Below, one piece after another: positions 11,924-22,539 of a stretch of DNA of 64,000 nucleotides. Source of the stretch: Triticum aestivum (taxonomy: Eukaryota; Streptophyta; Magnoliopsida; Poales; Poaceae). The stretch is from contig NC_057796.1 of the NCBI RefSeq assembly GCF_018294505.1, positions 186,458,270 through 186,522,269 of the forward strand, in the 5' to 3' direction. How positions within the stretch are numbered: the first letter of the stretch is position 1; each line of letters starts with the position of its first letter. A model generated the notes under the pieces. It saw nothing but the letters and a program-made list of their open reading frames with translations. It did no database searches and was not told the DNA's origin. A program made the position numbers and the translations under genes.

Positions 11924-12396
11924 TGAGGGAGTCCTGGATTAAAGGGTCCACGGATAGCCGGACTATATACTTTGGCCAGACTGTTGGACTATGAAGATAC
12001 AAGATTGAAGACTTCGTCCCGTGTCCGGGTGGGACTCTCCTGTGCGTGGAAGTCAAGCTTGGCGATTCGGATATGTAGATCTCCTTCTATGTAACCGACT
12101 CTGTGTAACCCTAGCCCCCTCCGGTGTCTATATAAACTGGAGGGTTTAGTCCGTAGGACAAGAAGAACAATCATAACCATAGGCTAGCTTCTAGGGTTTA
12201 GCCTCTACGATCTCGTGGTAGATCAACTCTTCTAATACTCATATCATCAAGATCAATCAAGCAGGAAGTAGGGTATTACCTCCATCGAGAGGGCCCGAAC
12301 CTGGGTAAACATTGTGTCCCAGCCTCCTGTTACCATTAGCCTTAGACGCACAGTTCGGGACCCCCTACCCGAGATCCGCCGGTTTTAACACCGACA
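11924..12396 (+). repeat. G2 3' LTR
   Basis: The 473-bp copy of the 5' LTR is preceded by the short polypurine-like GGTTCAGGGGCTAC used for plus-strand priming. It ends ACACCGACA followed by the TSD ACATG. A GAC to AAC change and a 1-base loss distinguish its end from the 5' copy. Confidence 0.92.
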
Positions 12397-12401
12397 ACAT
12401 G

Positions 12402-12767
12402 GGCTCGTCGTGAAAATTTCTGACATCCATCGCATTTACTGACCAGATCCTCAGCATCAACATGAGCCGTCAACCAATAAAATCCATGACGAAAAGTCTT
12501 GGCCACAAGAGACTTAGAGACAGCATGGTGCCCATAATCTCCTTCATGAATCTCGCGCAGAATCCCACAGCCTTCTTTAGGTGAAACACAACGTTGAAAC
12601 GCCCCTGTGACACTGCGATGATGTAGCTCCCCATTGACAATAGTCATTGACTTGGACCGCCGGGTTATTTTCCTGGCCAAAGTTTCATCCTCAGATAACT
12701 CGCCCCGGGTCATATAAGCCAAATATAGAACTGTCCAGTCAGGAATTACATGAAGAGCCGCCACCAA
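12402..12767 (-). pseudogene. G1 integrase N-terminal zinc-binding domain
   Basis: The minus-strand reading includes REIHEGDYGHHAVSKSLVAK, then FYWLTAHVDAEDLV and KCDGCQKFSRRAHV. The two His and the C-x2-C (CDGC) form the HHCC zinc finger of retroviral integrases, which helps bind element DNA ends. It runs directly into the linker at 3257-3181 when G2 is removed. The upstream MVAALHVIPDWTVLYLAYM block follows RNase H in the same order as in intact Tat elements; a stop (TAG at 12768-12770) separates the two. Confidence 0.85.
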
Positions 12768-13314
12768 CTAAGCTTCCGGGTCAGGAATAGCCAAATCCTC
12801 CTCTGTAGATAACATGACCGGCAGGTTATGCAAAACGTCAAGAAAGACATTAGGCGGCACCAGTTTACGTTGAGAACCCAACCGGCTTAAGGCATCAACC
12901 GCTTCATTTTTTTGTCGATCAACATGCTCAACTTGATAACCCTTGAAGTGACCAGCAATAACATCCACCTCCCGTCGATAAGCCGCCATGAGTGGATCCT
13001 TAGAATCCCAAGTACCAGAGACTTGTTGAGCCACCAAATCTGAGTCACCAAAGCACCTTACCCAGCTTAGGTTCATCTCCTTAGCCATCCGAAGACCGTG
13101 GAGAAAGGCCCCATATTCAGCTGCATTGTTAGTGCAATGGAACATCAAACGGAGAACATAACAAAATTTATCGCCTCGAGGGGAAGCGAGCACAACTCCA
13201 GCCCCCGAGCCCTCCAATTGCCTGGACCCATCAAAGTGAATAGTCCAATATGTGTTATCTGGCTTTTCCTTAGGCATCTGCAGCTCTGTCCTGTCATTGA
13301 TGAAATCCACCAGT
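12768..13314 (-). pseudogene. G1 RNase H domain
   Basis: RNase H removes the RNA strand during reverse transcription. The minus strand shows IHFDGSRQLEGSGAGVVL (first catalytic Asp), NNAAEYGAFLHGLRMA (Glu), FGDSDLVAQQVSG (Asp) and HVDRQKNEAVDALSRLG (final Asp), all in one open frame of about 180 codons. The upstream link to RT (13315-13514) is broken by a stop and frame changes. Confidence 0.88.
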
Positions 13315-13514
13315 GCCTGAGACTAGATGGCCGTGCGAGGCATATATTTCAAACCATGAGGACCAAGCTCAATGGCCCACTTGGCTATCCGACTTGTAGC
13401 TTCTCTGTTCTGAATAATTTCCCCTAAAGGAGCAGAACTAACCACAATGATGGGATGACCCAAAAAATATTGCTTAAGCTTCCGACTGGCCATGAACACC
13501 CCATATACAAGTTT

Positions 13515-14618
13515 CTACCAGTGCGGATATCTCTGCTTGGACTCAATAAGCACCTCGCTGACGTAGTAAACCGGCCTTTGAACCGGATATTCCTTGCCTG
13601 CCTCCTTCCGTTCCACCACAATAGCCATGCTGACAGCCCGGGCATTGGCAGCCACGTACAACAACAATGGCTCTTTATCAACAGGAGCAGCCAGAACAGG
13701 TAGCTCAGCCAGCTGCTTCTTCAAGTCCTCAAACGTTGCATTAGCGGCATCACTCCAAACAAAATTATCTCTCTTTTTCATCATCTGATACAGAGGGATA
13801 GCCTTCTCTCCCAACCGGCTTATGAACCGGCTTAACACCGCAATACGACCCGCCAGACGTTGAACATCATTGACACACGCCAGTTTAGCCAGAGAAGTAA
13901 TGGCTTTGATCTTCTCCGGATTAGCTTCAATGCCCCTGTTAGACACCAGAAAGCCCAAGAGCTTGCCTGCCGGCACACCAAAAACACACTTGGCCGGGTT
14001 AAGCATCATCTTATAAACCCGAAGATTATCAAAGGTTTACTTCAAATCGTCTATCAACATCTCCTTCTTTCTGGACTTCACCACAATATCATCCACATAG
14101 GCATGAACAATGTGCCCAATCTGATTATGAAGGCAATTCTGCACACATCACTGGTAAGTCGCCTGGGCACTCTTGAGCCCAAAAGGCATAGACACATAGC
14201 AGAAGGCTCCAAAGGGAGTTATGAAAGCTGTCTTCTCCTGGTCCTTAACTGCCATCTTGATCTGATGATAACCAGGATAAGCATGCAAAAAACTCAAATG
14301 CTCACGACCCGCCGTAGCATCAATAATCTGATCAATACAAGGGAGAGCAAAGGGATCAGCCGGACAAGCCTTGTTTATATCTGTGTAGTCCACACACATA
14401 CGCCAAGTGCCGTTCTTCTTAAGCACCAGCATCGGGTTAGCTAACCACTCACGATGAAAAACCTCAACAATAAACCAAGCCGCCAAGAGCCGGGCTACCT
14501 CCTCACCAATGGCCTTACGCCTTTCTTCATTGAAACGACGAAGAAACTGCTTAACTGGTTTAAGCTTGGGATCAATATTGAGAGTGTGCTCAGCGAGTTC
14601 CCTCGGTACACCTGGCAT
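13515..14618 (-). pseudogene. G1 reverse transcriptase
   Basis: RT copies element RNA into DNA. The reading 14618-14148 carries the fingers and palm (VLKKNGTWRMCVDYTDINKAC, PGYHQIKMAVKDQEKTAF, FGAFCYVSMPFGLKSAQATY) and ends at a TGA. The palm continues with the YVDD active site at about 14100-14089 (HAYVDDIVVKSRKKEML), meets a TAA in FEV-like context near 14040, and resumes at 14009-13515 with MMLNPAKCVFGVPAGKLLGFL and the connection domain. Two stops make it non-functional. It lies between the protease at 14682-15129 and the RNase H. Confidence 0.9.
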
Positions 14619-14681
14619 GTCAGAAGGTTTCCATGCAAAGATGTCCCGGTTCTGACGGATGAACTCGACGAGCGTGCTTTA

Positions 14682-15129
14682 CTATTTTGGATCCAGATTA
14701 GCACTGATACTGAACTGCTTGGATGAATCGCGAGGAACAAAATCAACCAGCTTGGTATCATCTGCCGGTTTAAACTTCAAGACCGGATCATGCTCTATAG
14801 TTGGCTTTTTCAAAGATGTCATATCCGCCGGATCAACATTGTCCTTATAAAATTTTAACTCCTCTGTTGCACAAACCGACTCAGCAGAAGCCGCATCACC
14901 TTCTTCGCATTCCAAAGCTATCTTTCGGCTCCCATGCACTGTGATGGTCCCCTTGTAACCCGGCATCTTGAGCTGCAGATAAACATAACAAGGCCGCGCC
15001 ATGAACTTGGCATAAGCCGGCCGTCCAAACAGAGCGTGATACGGGCTATGAATCTTCACTACTTCAAAGGTCAATGTCTCTGACCTAGATTCATGCTCAT
15101 CTCAAAAAGCAACTTCTAGAGCTATCTTA
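14682..15129 (-). pseudogene. G1 protease, C-terminal part
   Basis: The minus strand reads KIALEVAF then LTFEVVKIHSPYHALFGRP and YVYLQLKMPGYKGTITVHG, the conserved end of the Tat-type protease and its linker to RT. The CACTA element inserted just upstream, between PVG and KIALEV. Joining 15129 to 24252 across the TTA duplication restores VVPGKSVYPVGKIALEV. A stop follows at VAF. Confidence 0.87.
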
Positions 15130-15154
15130 CACTACTGGAATCAGCTAATTTGCC
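15130..15154 (+). repeat. CACTA left terminal inverted repeat
   Basis: It starts CACTACTGGAATCAGCTA and runs into TTTGCC. It pairs with the right end with one mismatch in the first 18 bases. Confidence 0.93.
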
Positions 15155-15470
15155 ATCTGCCAGCTCTTTGCCGTCTGCTAGCTGACGGCAAAGAAGCTCT
15201 TTGCCATCAGCTACCCAAAAGCAGACGGCAAAGAAATGGCAGACGACAAAACAGGTCTTTGCCATCTGCGAGCTCTTTGCCGTCTGCCAGCGGACGGCAA
15301 AGAAATCTTTGCCGTCCGCTGGCAGACGGCAAAGAGAGAGGTGGCCCCCACCCCCCGCCCGTTTGGAAAAAACTGAACGCCCCACCTCTTTGCCGTCTGC
15401 TAGCAGACGGCAAAGAGACAAAAAGGCGGACGACAAAGATTGGCGGACGGCAAAGAGGAGAGTACCTAAC
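15155..15470. repeat. CACTA left subterminal TTTGCCGTC repeats
   Basis: About a dozen copies of CTTTGCCGTCTGC or its complement GCAGACGGCAAAG occur in both orientations, several as back-to-back palindromes. Such subterminal motifs bind the TNP1-like protein in known CACTA systems. That role here is inferred. Confidence 0.85.
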
Positions 15471-15479
15471 GGCCCGTAC

Positions 15480-16660
15480 CACCCCGCCCGTTACTCTCTG
15501 TTCTCTCCCTCTCTCTCCTCCCCGACGCGCCCCACCACCACATCCCACCCCACCGCCGCCGCCGCCGCCCGGCGCGCGCCACCGCCCCCACCACTCGCCG
15601 CCGCCCGGTCGCCCCACCACCCCGCCGCCCCACCGGCCCCCCGCCCCGTCGCCACTGCCGCCCGGCGCCGTCGCCCCCGCCGCCCCCGCGCCCCGGCCCC
15701 CCCGCGCCCCACCGCCCCGGCCCCCCGCCGCCCCGGGACCCCGTCGCCCCCCCGCCCCGGCACCCCGCCGCCCCGGTGCCCCGGCCCCCCCGCGCCCCAC
15801 CGCCCCGGGCCCGGCGCCGCCGCCCCAGGCCGCCCCGCACCCCTCCTCCACCGGCCACCTCCTCCACCGCCCCGCCCCCCTCCTCCACCGGCCACCTCCT
15901 CCACCGGCCCTGCCCCAGGTGAGCTCTACCTCCTCTTTTTTTCCCTTTTTCTGTTTTTTTAGTTTTAGGTTTATGTTTAGTTTAGATTTAGTTTTAGTTT
16001 TAGTTTTAGGTTTAGTTTTAGTTTAGTTTTAGGTTTAGATTTAGTTTTTTCCTTTTTTTCTGTTTTATTACTTTTAGGTTTATGTTTAGTTTAGATTTAG
16101 TTTCAGTTTTAGTTTTAGTTTTAGTTTTAGGTTTAGTTTTAGGTTTAGTTTAGTTTGAGGAAAGAAGAAGAAGACGAAGAAAAAAAGAGGAGAGGAGGAG
16201 AAGAAGAAGAGGAAAAAGGGAAGGAAGAAGAAGAAGAGGAGGAGGAGAAAAAACAAGAAGAGGAAGAAGAAGAAGAAAAAAGAGGAGAGGAGGAGAAGAA
16301 GAAGAGGAAAAAGGAAAGGAGGAAGAAGAAGAAGGAAAAAAAGGAAGAAAAGGAAGAAAAGGAAGAAGAGGAAGAAGAAGAAAAGGAAAAAACAGGAAAA
16401 AACCCCGACCCGACACGGCACACCGACCCCGACCCGGCACCCCGACACGACACCCCGACCCCTAGACCCCGACCCCGACACCCCGACCCCGACCCCGACA
16501 CCCCGACCCCGAGCCTGACCCGACACCCCGACCCCGACACCGACACGGCACCCCGACCCCGACCCGGCACCCCGACCCGACACCCCGACCCCGAGACCCC
16601 GACCCCGACCCCGACACGGCACCCCGATACCGACGCGACACCCCGACCCCCGACACCTCC
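15480..16660. repeat. CACTA left noncoding low-complexity blocks
   Basis: Four successive blocks of skewed composition precede the transposase. 15520-15910 is CCG/CCCC-rich. 15960-16150 is a diverged repeat of TTTAGTTTTAGG. 16155-16400 is almost pure purine (GAAGAAGAGG type). 16401-16660 is a tandem array of CCCCGAC and CCCCGACAC units. Long open frames here on both strands are products of composition and show no domain. Confidence 0.8.
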
Positions 16661-17082
16661 CGAAAATGTGTTCTTTGGCCTTCCAGAGGCCGACGGGGTC
16701 ATATATTTGTGACTTATTAGTTAGGTCATATATTTTTCGATTTTGTTATGAAAAACATCACATATAATTGTGTTGATCGGGTAGTTTTAAATGTGCAGTT
16801 GTTTCATTGCTGCGAGGTTTGGTCTTCGACGACCTCGCCGTGCGTTTGACGAGCTATGCCCCTTCGTTCGTGGGTGAGCACAAATGACATGTCCTCCTCC
16901 CGCATTAATTATTTGATCTATTCCGATGAAACTTGATAGCTAGCTATATATGTGTCTTGAATCATCAGTATGCGTAACCAATATGTGTCTCCCGTTCGAA
17001 AGCGTCATAGTTATAAATATGCATGCATTTGCATATTTATAACCTTGATTCTTTCGAATTGTCCAACGCTATCCATGGACAG

Positions 17083-17300
17083 CCCGAGTATGTTTAGATT
17101 GGGTTCGTTTTCCCATATGCTTTGCTCCGGATCTGACGCATAAGTTTCGTCAGTGCCTCCCCTGTTGTTCTCTGGGTACACATCCTCTCTGTTTATTGCA
17201 GAGACGTGTATCAGGAGAACAGCGGGGAGGTGCTGCCGAAATTTTGCGTAGGATCCGGAGCATAGCATGGGAAAATGAACCCAATCTAAACATACTCGGG
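17083..17300. repeat. Long imperfect hairpin (about 100-bp arms) inside the CACTA element
   Basis: The left arm, starting CCCGAGTATGTTTAGATTGG at 17083, is matched by the complement of the right arm ending CATACTCGGG at 17300. Pairing continues inward through TGCTCCGGATC and CTCCCC to a small loop near 17190-17200. By eye most positions pair, with scattered mismatches and small gaps. It lies about 170 bp upstream of the TNP2 start, between promoter-like sequence and gene. Confidence 0.85.
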
Positions 17301-17394
17301 TGGGATTAGGACCTATCATTACCTATTAGAGTGTAGGTTGCATGGACGTAATAAAATTGACAAAGTAGATCAACTGATGAATATATACATGGTG

Positions 17395-17397
<3 letters not shown>

Positions 17398-17440
<43 letters not shown>
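17398..17440. repeat. (AT)n microsatellite
   Basis: About 20 TA units lie directly upstream of the TNP2-like gene. Confidence 0.95.
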
Positions 17441-17447
<7 letters not shown>

Positions 17448-17472
17448 GTGTCTAGTAGCTCTGAAAGTCAAG

Positions 17473-19864
17473 ATGAGTGATCGTGCGTGGATGTACACCG
17501 GTCACGCTGGTCAGAACAAATGGAGCACTGAATGGTTCACAAAAACCAAGGGGTTTGTGCGAGCCGCATTTGCAAATGGCCAGAGGAAAACCTGGTGCCC
17601 CTGTTTACGGTGCGGCAATTGGGAAAAGAGAACAGAGGCTGAAATGGGCAAACACCTGCAGAAGAGTGGTTTTACGCCCGATTATACGGTGTGGACATTT
17701 CATGGTGAGTCTGCCCAACGTGACCGAGCTAAGGTGGATCGTCGTCGCACCGACGAGCATGGTACCGGGATGGAAAACATGGTGCAAGACTTCGATGATG
17801 CTCGGGATTCAGACGAGGAGATGGAGGAATCTGCAAAGGCCTTCAATGAAATGTTGGAGTCTTCAAAACGTCCGCTCCATGAGCACACTGAGCTTTGTCA
17901 GTTGGATGCCATCTCACAAGTAATGGCTCTGAAGGCTCAGTTCAACTTGGGCAGAGAATGCTACGATGCAATGATGACAGTATTTGGACGCTTTCTACCC
18001 AAAGGCCATGTAATGCCTGCAAACCTGTACCAGTCGGACAAAATCCTCCGTGCACTGAAGATGCCCTATGATAAGATACATGCCTGTGAGAAAGGATGTG
18101 TCTTGTTTAGGCTTGACTATGCGGACTTGAACTATTGTCCCATTTGCAAGTCTTCCAGGTATGTTGTCGTAGACAACGGTATGGGTGAGAAGACACAGAC
18201 CAAAATCCCCGTTAGTGTTCTTTGGTATATGCCAATCGTACCAAGACTTCAACGTCTTTTCATGGTCGAAGAGACGGCTAGACAGATGACATGGCACAAA
18301 ACGGGCAAAAGAACCGAACTAGATGCAGATGGGAATCTGATGATTGTACACACATCGGATGGTGTTGCGTGGAAAAAGTTTGATGAATTACATGGTGACA
18401 AAGCGGCAGATCCGAGGCATCCTCGAGTCGGCATCAGCACGGATGGGTTCAGTGTGTTTGGTATGACGGCAGCCCAATACAGTTGTTGGCCCATATTTGT
18501 CTTTCCACTCAATCTCCCCCCCGGACAGATTATGCAAAGAAAGAACATTTTCCTGACGTTGGTAATTCCAGGGCCCAACTATCCGGGGAAAAATATGAAT
18601 GTGTACATGCAGCCGCTTAAGGACGAATTGCAAGAAGCCTGGGATAATGGGTTCAAGACATACGACGCCTATAGAAAACGGAACTTCATAATGCGTGTCT
18701 GGTAGATGTACTCGACGCATGACTTGCCGGCGTATGCGCTATTCATTGGCTGGTGTGTGCATGGAAGGTTCCCGTGCCCCACATGCAAGGGAGCTCTTGA
18801 GTTTCGTTGGCTTCAGGCCGGTCGCAAGTTTTCTTGCTTCGACATGCATAGACAGTTCCTGAATCCTCGCCATAAGTTCAGGAAAGACAAGAAGAACTTC
18901 ATCAGAGGTAGAGTTGTCAAAAACTCTGCACCACCTGCATTGACAGGCCAACAGACCCTGGATCAGTTAAACGCTCTCGAGCCAGATCCAGAGCGTCCAG
19001 GGTACTTCAAGGGGTATAATTCTAAGCACGCCTGGACTCACAAAACATGCTTATGGGATCTGCCTTACTTCAAAGACCTCCTTTGCCCACACAACATCGA
19101 CGTGATGCACACTGAGAAGAATATAACCGAGGCACTTTTTGGTACATTGTTCGGCATAGATGGGAAGTCAAAGGATAATACTAAGGCTAGAGTCGATCTG
19201 GAGGTGCTATGTGATAGGCCGTTACCAAACATGAAAGAACCGAAAGGAAAGCAGAACTGGACGAAGCCAAAGGCATGGTTCAATCTTGGAAGGCCAGCTA
19301 TGAGGGAAATTATCTTGTGGGTGAAAATGCACTTGATGTTCCCCGATGGGTATGCAGCGAATCTACAGAGGGGAGCCAGTCTTGATAAATTGAAGATATT
19401 TGGTCTCAAGAGTCATGATTGGCACATATGGATTGAGCGGGTAATGTTGGTGATGTAGCGTGGCTTCATCCCTGAGGATGAATGGCTAGTACTGGCAGAA
19501 CTCAGCTATTTCTTCCGTGTTCTTTGTGCGAAAGAACTATCGCCTGGCGTGCTAGAAGAAATGGAAGAGTTGGGGCCGGAGTTGATCTGCAAGTTAGAGA
19601 AGATCTTTCCACCGGGCTTCTTTAATCCAATGCAACATTTGATTTTGCATCCCCCGACCGAGGCAAGATTGGGGGGGGCCCGTGCAAAATCGTTGGTGCT
19701 ACCCAACTGAGAGGATGCAGAAGACGCTTCGACAAAAATGTAAAAATAAACGTAGAATTGATGATGATACACATGTTGATGCCACTGAACCCTATGAGCC
19801 CCTCATTGATTATAGTGATGATGATGATTATGCATTTATTGATGATACTGATCGAGATTATTAG
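17473..19864 (+). pseudogene. TNP2-like CACTA transposase, broken
   Basis: This is the catalytic transposase of the CACTA element. The chosen start is ATG 17473 (MSDRAWMYTGHAG), which opens the transposase-associated zinc domain (WCPCLRCGNW). The Transposase_21 region follows (KILRALKMPYDKIHACEKGC, DYADLNYCPICKSSRY, VPRLQRLF), then WDLPYFKDLLCPHNIDVMHT and the DUF4218 block (RGFIPEDEWLVLAELSYFFR). Two in-frame TAG codons interrupt it, 18703-18705 and 19456-19458. An eight-G run at 19671-19678 shifts the frame before VQNRWCYPTERMQKTL. After KNKRR the reading jumps to an acidic tail (DDTDRDY, stop at 19864). The usual DUF4216 part is missing, which suggests an internal deletion. Confidence 0.9.
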
Positions 19865-20000
19865 TAGTGTCAGGTATTAAATTTTTTTATGTTGTACTTG
19901 ATGATGATACACTTAAGTGATACACATATTATTATTCATGTTGGTCTTTTTTTATGTTGTACTAATTTCGTTTACTGTTTGTCATCGCAGGTGTTGAAAG

Positions 20001-22457
20001 ATGGTGGGCGCTGGTCGGGAGCGCGCCAAGGCCCCTTCTTCGTCGCCGCGTGGTCTGAGGTCTTCCATTCCAGACGCACCTCTCCGCCGAGCGTTGCTGG
20101 ACAGTATGGCCACACCGCCGGGCCCTTCTTCGTCGACCGCGATGCCCAGCAGGGGACGAGGTAGGAAGAGAGGAGGTGGGGGACGTGGTCGCGGGAGAGG
20201 AGGTAGGGTGACTGCTACGGCGCCTTCCTCGCCGCCACCCCCAGCTGTTTCACCCGAGCACGTGACTGCTAGGGTGGACTCGTCCGAGGAGGAGGCTACA
20301 CGGACTCCGGTCCACGAGCCTCCGGTCCATGGGTCTTGGGCCCATGAGCCTCGGGTCGACTGGCATTCGGCCCACGAGACCCCGGAGGAGCACACGTCCG
20401 GATGGGGTACCTGGCCGGATCAGCCCGAGGAGCCGAGTGGCCATGCTGATGATGGCGGGGAGCCGACTGATCTTGAGGAGGAGGGGGGCACCGTCTACCA
20501 GCGTGGTGCTACACGGCTCCCGTCCGTGCCGGCGACCCGCGAGCAGAGGTGGTTGATTTTCCCTGATGGGGAGAGGTACGTAAGTGCATTTAATATTTTT
20601 GTACCTTCTGCATTCACATTTCTTCAAATAACTAATGCGTTGGCCTTGTCATGCTGCAGGGGTTGGGACCACCATCATAGTGTCCGCCGGCCCAACTCCG
20701 TCCTTGGAGTTCTTTGCCGGCAAAACTTCCCGGGGTTTGTCATGTTGCCTGGTGAGGGTCGGCTTCCAGAGCTTGGATTGAGCTGGGAGCACTACGTGGC
20801 TGCCCCGGCCCCGCCGGATGAGATTATCAACGGTGTCGTGTGCGACACGAGGGAAGACATGGTGATCATAAAGTTTTGGGTAATTTCTCCTTTACACATT
20901 TAAAAATCTTCAACTAGCTAGTTATTAATTGTACTAATCAATATTGTCTCATTTGATTGCAGACATTCTACAAGTGTGAGGAGGGATACGAGGAGGACGC
21001 GGCACATGTTATCGAGAACGTCTGCAAGCGCCTACTCCAGAACTTACGGCACGAGGCTCGGGTGCAGGCTGTTCGAGACTACTATGCCTTGCGTGGTATC
21101 AAGAAGACCAAGCGGGCATGCCGCGATAAGTTCCTGAGTAAGGAGCAGTACATGAAGGTAATTCTTAAGGCCTTCTACTTAAGTTCCTTCATTTAGTAAT
21201 TCTTCGCCGTAGCGCTCAAGTTTCTATTTGCTAACTTAGGCGCCTCCGAGATGGTGTGCGGATCGGATGGATTGTTGGGAGGTGTTGGTCGATTAGTGGT
21301 GCTCAAAAGAATGGCTAGCCCTCCACAACGAGGCCAAGGACAAACGTGCCCAAACGGAAGGTGTGCCACACCATCAAGGCAGCTCCAACTTATATCAGTT
21401 CGGGCGCAACTGGGTATGTGGTTTGCTTCATGATTCATGCAATTCATTCATCATGCTAGCTTGAGCCCTTTAATTACTAATTTACATTGTTTCTCTCTTT
21501 CAGGCACGCCACAATAAGGTGGATAAGGTGCCAGAGGTGTACGACCTGTATGCCATGGCCCACACTGCCTCTTTCAAGAAAGTCAAGGCTTTCTCTCAGT
21601 CTGACCTCGATGATGCAAACAACTTCACCAACATCTCCTCCCACAACAAGCTCGTGAGATATAGAGATGAGGGGAAGGCGAGGAAAGGGGAGGACTTTAA
21701 CCCGAGCCAGGGTCCCATTGATCCAGAGCTGGTGATGATATCTGGTGGCGGGAGGTCCCATGGCTCCATAGCCATTGGAGATGGACTTATCCGTTGTCCT
21801 AGCACTCTCCCGGAGATCAAGGCGCGCCAGTCGAGCTCCGCTCCTGAGATAAGGCCTCGTGAACGGCCAGTGCAACTCGCCATCAAGGTTAGTGATACGT
21901 ACTCAGTTATCTTTCTCCATTACATTGTGTGCGCTTCCATCAATGATTACAAATGGTCATGTGAGTGGTGTTGCAGGCTGCTATACAGAGTGAGAGAGAT
22001 AGAACGGAGAAACTTCTGGCGGAGGCGGCGGAGAGGCAGCGGGAGTTGGAGGAGAGGACGACAAAGATGATGGAGGAGGAGAGGGCACGGAATGACATGC
22101 AGGCAAGGGCCATGTACGAGCTCCTTGTGGTAAGTTTCTTTGCAGATTAGCCAAAACATTCATGTAGTGTTTGTCTCATTACTAACTAGTATGACTGAGT
22201 CGTCAAAACCAAATGTGCAGTCTGTGTGCGAGAAGACCGGTCAGACCGCTCCGCCGATGCCAGTGATTGCTCCTGGGACCACGGTGAGTTTAATTTGAAT
22301 GGACATTACTTGCTAGTCTTAACATTTGAGTGTCATCATGCTAACAAGACATTGGAAATGATCTTTGGTGCAGCGTAACTCCAGACAAGCATCGCACGAT
22401 CCTTCTCCAGCTACCGACACGAGCCAGCCCGCTCCTACACCTCCTGGATCTTGGTAA
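20001..22457 (+). pseudogene. TNP1-like CACTA gene (plant En/Spm transposase family), eight exons, one stop
   Basis: This family (Transposase_24 type) encodes the accessory protein that binds subterminal repeats. Exons: 20001-20575, 20660-20879, 20963-21157, 21240-21413, 21504-21887, 21977-22129, 22221-22283 and 22374-22457. All introns are GT...AG and the joins keep the frame. Exon 1 has an Arg/Gly-rich stretch (GRGRKRGGGGRGRGR). Exons 2-5 carry the conserved core (WDHHHSVRRPNSVLG, GVPHHQGSSNLYQFGRNW, DKVPEVYDLYAMAHT). Exon 6 is a charged coiled coil. A TAG at 21294-21296 in exon 4 (EVLVD stop WCSKEW) breaks it. An upstream acceptor (CATCGCAG at 19990) suggests a 5' UTR intron. Confidence 0.85.
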
Positions 22458-22539
22458 GTTTATCTAGTGTTTTGCTTAACACATGCATAAAGACCTAGAC
22501 TTAGCTTTATTTCCTCCAATGCTTACCATAATGACCTAG

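Larger units (their letters stand above)
3258..12396 (+). mobile_element. G2: complete non-autonomous Ty3/gypsy element (gag-protease only, plus antisense gene)
   Basis: The 9,139-bp element has two LTRs (474 and 473 bp), both starting TGAGGGAGTCC and ending ACACCGACA, with TSD ACATG at 3253-3257 and 12397-12401. The sense strand holds gag and an aspartic protease and then stops. There is no RT, RNase H or integrase. The right half holds a spliced antisense gene typical of some grass Tat-like elements. The LTRs differ at roughly 18 of 473 positions by eye (about 4%), which would suggest an insertion age of the order of 1-2 million years at usual grass LTR rates. It resembles the Triticeae Fatima group, but this is not verified. 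Confidence 0.9.

Noticed and set aside
15201..16026. Long open frames of 210-255 codons on both strands near the CACTA left end
   Set aside because: They are Pro/Ala/Arg or Gly/Ala strings from a CCG-rich block. Overlapping frames are open on both strands, and no domain or splice context supports them.
16086..16712. Lys/Glu-rich and Ser/Phe-rich frames of ~180 codons
   Set aside because: They are translations of the purine-only and CCCCGAC repeats. Low complexity explains the lack of stops.
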